Source: Isoetes taiwanensis
Lineage: Eukaryota; Streptophyta; Lycopodiopsida; Isoetales; Isoetaceae
Length of the DNA stretch: 64,000 nt
Assembly: GCA_021234155.1 (NCBI GenBank)
Contig: JAJEKV010000014.1
Coordinates: forward strand, 10,001,563-10,065,562
Direction of reading: 5' to 3'
The stretch's first letter is position 1. The number at the start of each line of letters is the position of its first letter. Shown here one piece after another: positions 47,235-55,729 of the stretch. The notes beneath the pieces are model-generated. The model saw only the letters and a program-made list of their open reading frames with translations, searched no databases and was not told where the DNA came from. Both the position numbers and the translations under genes were made by a program.

Positions 47235-47862
47235 TGGCTCATATCTTGAGTTAAAGATTTCCACGTCAGATTTGCCACGACTAATCAGCTTTGCGCCTCT
47301 TTTACGAAAGTCAGTATTAGCTGGCAGGTAGAAGAATGAGCATGCTTACTTGGCATCCACATGGCGTATTTTCATAGGGGATGCCTGCGCTTTTGTTGCA
47401 ACCATTTTAATGGCTCGTATTTTTCGGGAATCACTTCGCCGTCCAAAATAATGGTGACTTTGACTGCCTACTGTCAGCGTCACCAACTCCCTTGTCAAAT
47501 TTTGGCGCCAAACTTCTGTACTATCACTCCGGCGCCTGTAGTGCATCCTCTCCGCCTTCACTCCTCATCTGCAATCCATGTCTCCTATAATTTCTGTGTT
47601 CTCGCCTCATTTACAGAACTCCCAAGGTGAAGAAGTGGGAGGTTTTGTCTCAATAGTATGTTGCCATCAACGAGGGGCGAGCATAGAGTTAAGCGACAAA
47701 GACGATCAGACGTGCGGACACATTGGATAGGTAGGATAAAAGAGTTCAAGTTGAATTCTAGCGGCTGGAAAGTGGAAAGTATAACAATATGACATGCATA
47801 TACCCCTTATGATGTGGCCAAAGAGCTAATGTCGTGCCCGCAAATGGTAACCACCTTAATCG
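47235..47862 (+). other. Left non-coding part of the TIR element
   Basis: Open frames here (for example 47361-47630) show no recognisable protein. It may contain the promoter for the first gene. The first palindromic hairpin follows at 47863. Confidence 0.35.
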
Positions 47863-47929
47863 GATCACACGACGCGAAACTGTCTGTTAGCTATTTAAGT
47901 GCGTAGAAACAGTTTCACGTCGTGTGATC
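47863..47929. repeat. Palindromic hairpin 1 of the TIR element
   Basis: The left arm GATCACACGACGCGAAACTGT (47863-47883) and right arm (47909-47929) pair over 21 bp with one mismatch, with a 25-nt loop. It is the longest and cleanest member of the hairpin family in this element and lies upstream of the first ORF. Confidence 0.9.
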
Positions 47930-48087
47930 TCCTTATCTTTTCATTTCTTTCGTTGACACGTGTTTACAAACAAATTTATTGTGCAGGTTTATGTTTATCA
48001 GACGTCGTGGATGTCGTTCCGGCCGAAAGCATTAGTAGTGTCCTTGTCGTGTATCACATAGACATTGGAATTGTCCTTTTCTAAGGT

Positions 48088-48831
48088 ATGGATGTCGTGA
48101 CCTTGCGGGGTATAGGCATCTGGTTTTACGGACATGATTACAACGTAAAGGTCAGGAAACCGAGCTTGAGGCTGGTTGAATTGCCCCCTTTAAGTGAACT
48201 TTGTAAGCCACAGACTAATGAGAACAATGTAATTGCAATGAAGAAAGGCCTGACTGACGAGGTGCAAGCGGGAATGTCTGAAAACGGAGGCGTGAGGATG
48301 AGTTTCAAAATCTTCACACCGTTTGAGGTATTTGCTAACATATTCCAGATGGCGCAGGAAGTTCGAAAAGCTCTGAAGACATATACGTGCTTCCTCCCCC
48401 CTGCCGATTTTGTGGGTGGCTTATTTTTGGTTCCGACCTGGGATGTTCGATTCCACGAATCATCCGGTCAACTAACACAGTGCCGCGTAGTTAAGTCCTC
48501 CTTTAAGTTCAGATACTTTCTTCCAAAACAATATTTATACGTTAATTGTCAACTAGAACGAAGGAAACAGAAAAAGAGAGGCTGCACAACTTTTTGGGAG
48601 CCGTTTGAGGACCATAACAGACACTCCGATGCGGTAGATATTCGAGTATGGCGATGGGAGGAAGTCATTTATACAGCCACCATGGAAATCGAATGGCCAT
48701 TATCAGAGCTAAGAGTGCTAATGGAGACATATCTGAAGTATCTGATAGAGATTCTCCTCCTCCGACCATGCGTAACAGAAGCTGCAGAAAACAATGACAG
48801 ACGGTGGGAGAAGCAGCTCGGCAGTAAGTAG
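48088..48831 (+). CDS. Unknown 247-aa protein, first ORF of the TIR element
   Basis: ATG 48088 opens a 247-codon frame with no family I recognise. The middle has [19 protein letters not shown] and [19 protein letters not shown]. The C-terminal part is rich in Trp, Glu and Leu ([19 protein letters not shown]). No signal peptide or membrane span is evident. A canonical-looking intron (GCA|GTAAGT at 48823/48824 to a pyrimidine-rich tract and CAG ending 48959, 136 nt) would join it in frame to the histone H3-like ORF that follows. It could therefore be the N-terminal part of a fusion protein. If unspliced, it overlaps the next start (48794) by 38 nt. Confidence 0.55.
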   Translation: MDVVTLRGIGIWFYGHDYNVKVRKPSLRLVELPPLSELCKPQTNENNVIAMKKGLTDEVQAGMSENGGVRMSFKIFTPFEVFANIFQMAQEVRKALKTYTCFLPPADFVGGLFLVPTWDVRFHESSGQLTQCRVVKSSFKFRYFLPKQYLYVNCQLERRKQKKRGCTTFWEPFEDHNRHSDAVDIRVWRWEEVIYTATMEIEWPLSELRVLMETYLKYLIEILLLRPCVTEAAENNDRRWEKQLGSK

Positions 48832-49455
48832 GGAGGTGCACTCCGGTTCGGAGATGGAGGATGAAAATGTGAGAGATCGCCGAGCAGAATATGACGCCAG
48901 ATTAATTATTGGGCAGCTGCCTCTTCTTGCTCTTCCTGCTCCTCCTGTGGATGCGCCAGGACCTTCAAATCAAAGGAGGAGGCCCAATGCTAGAAAGGAG
49001 AAGGCGAACAAAAATGTGAGGAGACAGCCGGAAGAGTCGGCCGAGCAACAGCCTGCAAATGCTGAGGTGGGTGAGGGTAGTGGCCGGAAGCGGAAGACGA
49101 AGCCTGGCATTAAAGCGCTTCGTAAGATTAAGAAGTATCAGAAGAGCACTGAGATGGTCATTCCGCGGCTCCCATTTGCGAGGCTCGTGAAAGAGATTCT
49201 GCAAGAGTGTGGTGCGATATATCATACCAGTTACAGAATTCAAGCAACTGCCTTAAATGCTCTTCAAATGGCTTCGGAAGCAGTTGGTGTCGGTCTGTTC
49301 GAGGACTCGCAGCTTATAGAAATACATGCCAAGCAGGTGACTGTCATGCCAAGGACATGCGCCTGGTCTTACGCATAAGGGATCCTGAGTACTATGGTCA
49401 AAATTTTATGGCTGAATACAACAAAAAGAAAGACCCCCTAGAAAAAAGGCCGTGA
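48794..49455 (+). CDS. Divergent histone H3-like protein with N-terminal extension (one frameshift)
   Basis: The C-terminal half is a histone H3 fold: [54 protein letters not shown] and [12 protein letters not shown] align with H3 helices alpha-N to alpha-2. The alpha-3 segment, [15 protein letters not shown], follows in the next frame, so one base is missing near 49350 (the frame as read stops at 49378; the restored frame ends at 49455). Loop 1 (about 12 residues between KEILQE and the alpha-2 region) is about four residues longer than in canonical H3, a feature shared with centromeric H3. The canonical H3 tail lysine motifs are absent. Instead there is an extension of about 90 residues that is acidic, then basic (RKRKTK before the fold). 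The start is uncertain: ATG 48794, or splicing from the upstream ORF. Confidence 0.8.
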
Positions 49456-49593
49456 AGTGCCTTTGTGTTTTTTTCATATGTATAATATTCTTTAATATAA
49501 TGGCTTTCCTTATAAGCTTCATCTCTTAGTCCATTTCTTTCTTAGAAGCCTAGGTTCGCACTTTGTATTTTTTTTTTTTAAGGTTATACGTGA

Positions 49594-49662
49594 GGATCAC
49601 ACGACGCCAACAAGCATTGTGCTTTTTTTTTTGCACATACTAGTTTTTGCGTCGTGTGATCC
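49594..49662. repeat. Palindromic hairpin 2 of the TIR element
   Basis: GGATCACACGACGC (49594-49607) pairs perfectly with GCGTCGTGTGATCC (49649-49662). It lies between the H3-like gene and the acidic-protein gene, with poly(T) runs on either side. Confidence 0.88.
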
Positions 49663-49809
49663 AACCCTAATCCTAACCTTAAAATGTACGGACAAATCTC
49701 CCCACAACGGCTATGTCCCCTTTCATAATTGACAACGGCTACTTGAGTTCAGAAGTGACAGCGCCTTACCGCTCCGAAACATCTTCTTGCATTCGTCGTC
49801 TGCTTCGCC

Positions 49810-51261
49810 ATGGATTGTTATGTGAAGTTCTTGGAATGGTATGCATCTGTCCCACATGACAACGAGGAAGTTGTGCCGACTGCGATTTATCCATTCTATT
49901 GTAAGGAGTTGGACATCATGGGAAACAATAGCGAGCTTAAATGCTATCGCGAGGTTGCTTTAGCTTTCAACCGGACCGCTTGGTCTCATCGGACGTCCTT
50001 TGCAGATGTTCCTGGGTCGTGGATTCCAAAACCAGCTCTAGAGGAAGCGGCTTCCCATTTGCAAGCAGCGAAGACGTTTTTCAAGAATGCTGTGCAGTGG
50101 GCTCCTCCTGGCTGCGTCCTTGTACTTAAGAAGGTAACTTATTTCTCTTTGCCGTTTGCATTCGCTAGTTATTGCATTCTGCTCGGCCAAACCGAAGATA
50201 CACTGGAAACAATGAAATCTTTAAGCCAAGGGGGGTTAGTTATGTGTGATGATGCTGACTATGACGTAGAAATGGAGATAGATCTACAAGAAGAAGAGCA
50301 AGAATCTAGGAGTTTTGGCATCGACGCACTGGCCTTAGGTGAACCAGAGGAGGAAGATGATTCTGAAGGTGATGAGGATGAGGATGAGGATGAGGATGAG
50401 GATGAGGATGAGGATGAGGATGAGGATGAAAAGAAGTTGTCTGACATAACGCCAATTTTAGTGGAAGGCAAAGAATACTTATTGCTAAGTGATATACTGA
50501 GGAACCCGTCTTTGTTACGAATGTGTGCTAGGGAAGACGAGCTTATCAGTACCTTGGCCGAATGGGTAAACCTAGGCCTAGATTTTGAAGAGGACTTGGA
50601 CAAAGAGATATTGGAAGTGTCTTCTTATACCGGCAATGCTATAAAGCTTAAAGAAGCCTATGAGAGGCTGGAGACTCGATATGCTCAAGAAGAGGCGAAT
50701 CTGCCAACGGAAGAAGAATTCCAGCGTCTCCATGCAAAGCTGCGAACAGGATCTACAGGTTTGGCAAGCCCTTCAGTCAATCGCGGCAGCATAAGCCTCA
50801 TGGATGAGGAGAAATGTGAAGAAGATAACCTTGAGGGATCTCATTTGTGGGAAGTAAATGATTTTTCTTGCCGACATGCACGCGTGGGACAGGAAAGATT
50901 GAAGGACTCGACATTGTTACGATATATTTCAAGATTCGTTAATGGGGAGATTATCGTCTTCAGCAGAACTTTCAGTCCAAAAGGTGCAAAGTTTGTCTAT
51001 TACATCCGTGCATTATGCATGTTCGGGAACCATTCCCAATTGGCATCAAACACTGAAAGGGTGATAGCAATTCAGCGGGATGTTGTGTTACAATATTTTG
51101 ACGACCAAGCCGGTCTGCGGGCGAGCAATATGTTAAATTTTTTAGCTGCTGGCTTGACTCACCCAAGGTTGGAAGCTGGGGTCGATAACATGGGAGTCAT
51201 TGCCTTGTTGGATCAGTGCGGCAGGGAATTGAAAGAGCATGAAATTGACGACGAAGCTTGA
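49810..51261 (+). CDS. 483-aa protein with long Asp/Glu tract (candidate histone-binding protein)
   Basis: The frame opens at ATG 49810 (MDCYVKFLEWYASVP). I recognise no family. From about residue 145 the protein becomes acidic, with DDADYDVEMEIDLQEEEQE and then an uninterrupted Asp/Glu run at about residues 182-212, encoded by a (GATGAG)n repeat (about 50365-50430). A helical, charged segment follows (SSYTGNAIKLKEAYERLETR). The C-terminal 120 residues look like a folded domain (FVYYIRALCMFGNHSQLA, VLQYFDDQAGLRASNMLNFL). Long acidic tracts are typical of histone chaperones such as nucleoplasmin- and NAP-type proteins. With an H3-like gene next door, that role is an inference and not a family assignment. 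A donor-like AAG|GTAACT at about 50133 means an intron is possible. Confidence 0.6.
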   Translation: MDCYVKFLEWYASVPHDNEEVVPTAIYPFYCKELDIMGNNSELKCYREVALAFNRTAWSHRTSFADVPGSWIPKPALEEAASHLQAAKTFFKNAVQWAPPGCVLVLKKVTYFSLPFAFASYCILLGQTEDTLETMKSLSQGGLVMCDDADYDVEMEIDLQEEEQESRSFGIDALALGEPEEEDDSEGDEDEDEDEDEDEDEDEDEDEKKLSDITPILVEGKEYLLLSDILRNPSLLRMCAREDELISTLAEWVNLGLDFEEDLDKEILEVSSYTGNAIKLKEAYERLETRYAQEEANLPTEEEFQRLHAKLRTGSTGLASPSVNRGSISLMDEEKCEEDNLEGSHLWEVNDFSCRHARVGQERLKDSTLLRYISRFVNGEIIVFSRTFSPKGAKFVYYIRALCMFGNHSQLASNTERVIAIQRDVVLQYFDDQAGLRASNMLNFLAAGLTHPRLEAGVDNMGVIALLDQCGRELKEHEIDDEA

Positions 51262-51362
51262 AAAATTGGAAGTTATATATTTTCCAACTTATATCAGTAA
51301 AATTACTTATGTATAGATTGTATCACCGAAATTATTAATAAAAAATATTTTATTTGTATTTA

Positions 51363-51426
51363 TTCACACCACGCGAAGTACATCAGTCTGATTTTCTGAC
51401 GAACACGAGCATTCGCGTCGTGTGAT
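51363..51426. repeat. Palindromic hairpin 3 of the TIR element
   Basis: The left arm TTCACACCACGCGAA and right arm TTCGCGTCGTGTGAT pair with mismatches. The loop contains GTCTGATTTTCTGAC. It lies in the spacer after the acidic-protein gene. Confidence 0.8.
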
Positions 51427-51483
51427 ATTTCTCTGGAAGAAATGAAATATTATTGGAAAAAAAACAATTACTTTATTTATTCC

Positions 51484-51545
51484 TCACACGACGCCAGAAG
51501 CAACGGTCTATTTTCCTGACCGACGGCATCCTTCGCGTCGTGTGA
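51484..51545. repeat. Palindromic hairpin 4 of the TIR element
   Basis: TCACACGACGCCAGAAG pairs with CTTCGCGTCGTGTGA. It lies 58 bp after hairpin 3 and just before the promoter of the first coiled-coil gene. Confidence 0.8.
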
Positions 51546-51569
51546 CTCAAGCTACGACGAAATCTATGT

Positions 51570-51577
51570 TATAAATA
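51570..51577 (+). promoter_or_regulatory. TATA box of the first coiled-coil gene
   Basis: TATAAATA lies about 110 bp before the ATG at 51680. It is followed by a leader rich in CCTTCCGCCTTC repeats, as in many plant Pol II 5' leaders. Confidence 0.65.
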
Positions 51578-51679
51578 GAAGACCTTCTATCTTGCCTTCG
51601 ACCTCCGATCCTCTTCCGCCTTCCGCCTTCCGCCTTCTGCTCATTTTCCACTTCCGCCTTCTGCATTCTCATCGCTCCG

Positions 51680-52078
51680 ATGACATCTCCATCTTCCTCT
51701 AGCAAGCGACCACGCCAAGATAGCACTCCCCCACGCCAAGAGCTCCCCGTGGACATCACCCTTGCAGTGGTGATGAAGAGATTCAAGGAGATCCACGATG
51801 AAAACAGCCATCTCGTCACCGAGAATATCGAGGCGGTAGACAGATTAGCCTTCACGAGGGCGCTGCTGCATGAGCGAGACATTGAGCTCGCCGAAACGTT
51901 CGCCATGTACCAAGAGGCGACTAGCCGAAGGGCCGAGGCAGTTGAAACTGCCCACAATATTTCGCAGGCCTTAGAAGAAATGGAGAAGAAGCTCCGAGCT
52001 GCGGAGGATGAGAATGCAGCTTTACCGCTTCAGCTAGAGGATCATGAAAATCAGCTAGAGGATCATGAAGATCCCTAG
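51680..52078 (+). CDS. Short coiled-coil protein 1 of the TIR element (132 aa)
   Basis: ATG 51680 follows a TATA box and a CT-rich leader. After a Ser/Pro/Arg-rich start, the motif ELPVDITLAVVMKRFKEI (about residues 21-38) is shared with the two following genes (IPAEILSQVLVKEIKN; LPSDIVLGVLMKRLKK). The remainder is predicted coiled coil with charged heptads (AVETAHNISQALEEMEKKL) and ends in a duplicated QLEDHE motif. No known family. The shared N-terminal motif and gene structure suggest a tandem paralogue family, perhaps oligomerising partners of other element proteins. Confidence 0.6.
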   Translation: MTSPSSSSKRPRQDSTPPRQELPVDITLAVVMKRFKEIHDENSHLVTENIEAVDRLAFTRALLHERDIELAETFAMYQEATSRRAEAVETAHNISQALEEMEKKLRAAEDENAALPLQLEDHENQLEDHEDP

Positions 52079-52084
52079 CCATTG

Positions 52085-52420
52085 TATCTATGTATTTTTT
52101 GCTTCAATGAAAAGTTTTCTCTATTTTTTGCTTCTATCTATTCTCTTGTTCAAATGTATGTTTTGTTTTATTAAAAGATCGCACGACGCGAAATGCCTTG
52201 CTTGCAATTAGGTAGCAATCAATGGATTTCGTGTCGTATGATCTCCATGCCGTTCTATTATTTTTTGCTTCAATGAGAAGTTCTATCTATTTTTTGCTTC
52301 TATATATTCTCTTATTCAAATGTATGTTTTGTTTTATTAAAAGATCACACGACGCGAAATGCCATGCTTGCAATTAGGTCGCAATCAATGGATTTTCCGT
52401 CGTATGATCTCCATAATGTA
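52085..52420. repeat. Direct duplication containing hairpins 5 and 6
   Basis: A block of about 166 bp, with TTTTTTGCTTCAATGA, CTATTTTTTGCTTCTAT and ATGTATGTTTTGTTTTATTA, occurs twice in tandem. Each copy ends with a hairpin (GATCGCACGACGCGAAATGC at 52177 and GATCACACGACGCGAAATGC at 52343), with right arms ending at 52243 and 52409. The hairpin and the sequence 3' of the gene duplicated as one unit. Confidence 0.85.
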
Positions 52421-52821
52421 CACCTCGTTGTATGTACAAATTCCTGATTTATTAATAGAAAACTATCTGTAACACAAACATCTAGCTAGATTATGTGATG
52501 TCTTGCAGGTAAATGCGAATTAGTCATATCTAGGGTGAAAGCACGTGGCATGCGGATGACAACGTCTACTCACATACGTGGCATGCGGATGACAACGTCA
52601 TGCCAAGGACGTGGCATGCACTTCCACAATAATACCGTCTTTTGTACGACCAAAGGATTGATTAGATGGATCTGCATACCGTACGGCTAGGATCTAACGG
52701 ATCCGATGATGCGAACATAGGCTACCGTTGCCTAATTGCATGCTATAATTTCGCCTCGTAGGATTATTACACGGACTTTATCGGTACTCGCAACCGTAGA
52801 TTCCAACGTATCTGTAGTTTC

Positions 52822-52829
52822 TATATAAA
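52822..52829 (+). promoter_or_regulatory. TATA box of the second coiled-coil gene
   Basis: TATATAAA lies 93 bp before the ATG at 52922, followed by a pyrimidine-rich leader (CTCCTATCCGCCATCTGC). Confidence 0.7.
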
Positions 52830-52921
52830 ACGTCGGATGCCATTCTGTTTTCTCCTATCCGCCATCTGCTGTTCTACCACATCCGCCCTCAGCCATCTCC
52901 CCTTCGTTCTCATCTCTTTCA

Positions 52922-53287
52922 ATGGCCTCCAGCTCCAGTTGCATCCCTGCCGAGATTTTGTCTCAAGTTCTGGTGAAGGAAATTAAGAACATTCGTGATG
53001 AAGCTGAGGAACAGATCCGCCTTCTGAAAGAAAAGAATGATGAAGACGTTGCCAAGCTGGTTGCGGCAGAGGTGATTCTTGCGCGCGACAATCAGCGGGC
53101 TGCCATAGACCGCGAATTGCGCGCCACGAGATCTAATCTACAAGAGAGGCTTAGGGCCGCAATCGAAGCGGGCGAGGCTGCCCGAGCTCAACTAGATGAG
53201 CGGAAAGATAAGGTTGCAGAGTATGAGAACATGGTTGCAGCGCAGGCAATCATGTTGGAGGAGCAGAAAAAAATTATCAGATCATAG
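52922..53287 (+). CDS. Short coiled-coil protein 2 of the TIR element (121 aa)
   Basis: ATG 52922 starts MASSSSCIPAEILSQVLVKE, carrying the family motif right after a Ser-rich start. The rest is a nearly continuous charged helix (EEQIRLLKEKNDEDVAKLVA, ERLRAAIEAGEAARAQLDER), typical of a coiled coil, with no other domain. The size, promoter layout (TATA box, CT-rich leader) and N-terminal motif match the genes on either side. The function is unknown. Confidence 0.65.
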   Translation: MASSSSCIPAEILSQVLVKEIKNIRDEAEEQIRLLKEKNDEDVAKLVAAEVILARDNQRAAIDRELRATRSNLQERLRAAIEAGEAARAQLDERKDKVAEYENMVAAQAIMLEEQKKIIRS

Positions 53288-53435
53288 GCATCGGGCTCCT
53301 CCTAGAGGGGCCCGTCTTTTTTTAATGTTTGTAATTATTTTGTTTCGCAATGGAAAAAGTTTTTCAAAAATGTGCCGAATATTACGTTTCCTATTTTTAA
53401 TTTTCAATATCAGTGGTAGAGAGAATGACAAGACA

Positions 53436-53453
53436 GATCACACGAAGTGAAAC
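53436..53453. repeat. Decayed hairpin arm 7 of the TIR element
   Basis: GATCACACGAAGTGAAAC matches the left-arm consensus with few changes. The right arm is hardly recognisable (TCGCGTGGTA near 53487). It lies between coiled-coil genes 2 and 3. Confidence 0.55.
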
Positions 53454-53632
53454 CCTTCATAAGCTTTTAAAGCGCGTCTGCAGATCTCGCGTGGTATTAT
53501 ACAGTGTACTTAGAATAGTTAATGTGTTCCAGCGGACAGTACCATTAATGTGTTCTAGCAGACAGCCGACAGAATCCGCTCGACACGTGCGACAGCAACC
53601 GACTGTATTTAGTATGTTCAAGCGCTAATATG

Positions 53633-53640
53633 TATAAATT
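53633..53640 (+). promoter_or_regulatory. TATA box of the third coiled-coil gene
   Basis: TATAAATT lies 88 bp before the ATG at 53728, followed by a CT-rich leader, the same layout as its two paralogues. Confidence 0.6.
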
Positions 53641-53727
53641 GAGGTCCTTGCATTGTGCTCCTTTCGCCGGTTAGAGTCTTCGCTCCCTTCACTTCTATAA
53701 TCTTAACGTCCCTCCCATTTGTCATCT

Positions 53728-54179
53728 ATGGCCTCCACATCCTCTACCGCTGATAGGGAAAACGTCCGCAGATAGAACTCCCTTCTGACATAGTGTTGGG
53801 TGTTCTAATGAAGAGGTTGAAGAAGCAAGACGATCTTCTAAAGAGGAATGCCGTTACAATTCAGCAGAAAGAAGAAGAAAATGAATTCAACCTTCTCATG
53901 CTTCGTAGCCAGGAGAGGCATATCAGGCGGTTGAACAGAAAACTGGACAGGAGGGGAAGGTTATGCCCCAACAACTGCACTGAGGTGGTTATGACAGCAA
54001 CGAGGTTGCTAATTCAGGCAGAAGAAAACGTTGTGGCAGTGGGACAGGAGCGGGACATGTACAAAGAGATGGTAGACAGATTGGAGGAACGTTTGGATAG
54101 GGTGATTGCTGGCTTGAGGAGAAGAGACGAAGACGAAGATGAGGACCAAGCTGATGATGATGATGATGAAGAGATCTGA
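53728..54179 (+). CDS. Short coiled-coil protein 3 of the TIR element (frameshift near start)
   Basis: ATG 53728 reads MASTSSTADRENVRR and stops. The family motif LPSDIVLGVLMKRLKK continues in the next frame from about 53775, so one base has been gained or lost near 53770, unless translation begins at ATG 53793-53808 within the motif. The C-terminal part is charged coiled coil (NEFNLLMLRSQERHIRRLNR, ERDMYKEMVDRLEERLDRVI) and ends in an acidic tail of Asp and Glu. It converges with, and overlaps in antisense, the decayed end of the minus-strand transposase-like gene. Confidence 0.6.
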
Positions 54180-54189
54180 ACCCTCTCTA

Positions 54190-55640
54190 ATGGAATGGGG
54201 AAAATGCCATGGAACTTGGGATCTTTTTCTCCTCTATTAGGCGCATTTGCTTGGTTAAGGGACAAGGTTGAAACAATCTTTTCAGTACTTGACTTCCTTG
54301 CATGATTGCAGTACAGACAACTTTTGCATGTTCCTTGTCCTCCTCCACTTATGTTGTACATTGCTTTCTCAGTTTTTAAATCAGACGCCAAGTGAAAAAT
54401 TACTTTGTAAAATCCATAGTGATCTACTTGCAATTTTTCCCCTCCCTCGAATCTAGATATTAGACTCGGGATGTCAATTTGATTGAACACCCATTTCAAT
54501 ACCTCGTGGGTTTCTTTCTGAACTTTAAAGAGACCTAACCACCAGGTGTCGTCTTCAGATTGACATGAGAACCATTTTTCGGCACGCTTCTTCTCCTCGT
54601 CCGTCACCTCTACATCTTTTTTATTATTCTTGTTGCTCTTTGATTTAGCATGTGCAATTGCATTCTCAATTGCTCTATTCATGATGACAACGGATACCCT
54701 CTCATACTTCTCAAACTTGGTCAGTTCCATTTCATCCAATTTTATGCAAACTTCAATCTCACCATTAGTTTTACGCGAATCTGTTAAGTCATAATATTTG
54801 ACAATGAATTGTAAGAGACTAACCAGGTCAACCCAAAGATTATTGCGTTCATTCATTCCAACTATATCACAACAATCCTTGCCATTCTTATCTTTTATGG
54901 CTATGGAAGGACCAGCACATTCAACGTGGTGCATCTCTCCTAATATGGCATACACCATCTTTGTCCTAGTAACCCTTGTATTCTCAACAATTTGTGGACG
55001 TGGAGCGAATACTTTTTTTGTGCCCATTCTTTTCAACGCTTCGTGGAATGGCTTGAATAGAGAATGGTAACCAAGCCTACTTATGCCTACATCATCACAA
55101 ACAGTCTGTACATTTGTCGCTTCTAGCTTCTTGTAGATCTCTCCTAGTACCATTTCCAATACCATCTTTTTGAGAGAAGAGTTGTAGGGCTGACAAATCA
55201 TGTCCACTATCTCCCTGTTTGTCGCTAGGTTCTTCACTACGTAACCAAGATTGCTTCTAGTTTTCTCAGATCTTGATTGGCCTTTGCTAGTGTTGTAAAC
55301 GGACCTTATGGCCGTGACCCTGCGCCTGAATGCACCTGATCCAAACTTCAGTTCCTCTATCGGTCGAAAGTGCTTCTTCCTTTCAAATAGAAGCCAAGGG
55401 TGTTGTTTTCTTCAAATTCTTTAACCTACATTGAAGCCCAAAGTTTGCTCTTTCGAGCTCTTGGATCTTTTCTTGCAGCTGCCCTATCACCAATTTGGAC
55501 TTGTCCGCTTCGTATCTCAAAGAGGTTTCCCTCCCCAAGCCGTCATTCCTTTCCTTCATTACAGTAGAGTAATGAAGCGAGAGAAAAAAGAGCTGCTGGT
55601 TTAAGTTATAATTCTCTTGTGACAATCGGAAGCAGCTCAT
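54190..55640 (-). pseudogene. Transposase-like gene with N-terminal coiled coil, frameshifted and truncated
   Basis: Read leftwards from 55640. An 85-codon coiled coil (LVIGQLQEKIQELERANFGL) is followed by a frame change near 55400 (KQHPWLLFERKKHFRPIEEL, no ATG needed), then a long open frame down to about 54190. Features include CIKLDEMELTKFEKYERVSV, a likely first catalytic strand with Asp, FHLASDLKTEKAMYNISGGG with a second Asp, and a Cys pair CKSCLYCNHA. The layout resembles a transposase-like family with an RNase H fold that I remember from invertebrate and fungal genomes. The third acidic residue and the C-terminus appear missing: the frame runs into antisense of the coiled-coil gene. 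It is the best candidate for the element's former mobility gene. Confidence 0.55.
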
Positions 55641-55729
55641 CTCAAGGAACTGATTCGATTCCGAATGCCTTCATCCTCTCTCAATCTCTCACAATATCCC
55701 AGGAGGCCAGAGTTACCGTCACCACAAAA

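Noticed and set aside
50259-50603. Minus-strand ORF rich in Ser
   Set aside because: It is the antisense of the Asp/Glu tract of the acidic protein; the poly-Ser is a by-product of (GATGAG)n.
53196-53450. ORF overlapping the end of coiled-coil gene 2
   Set aside because: It is an out-of-frame shadow of the coiled-coil ORF continuing into the 3' flank.
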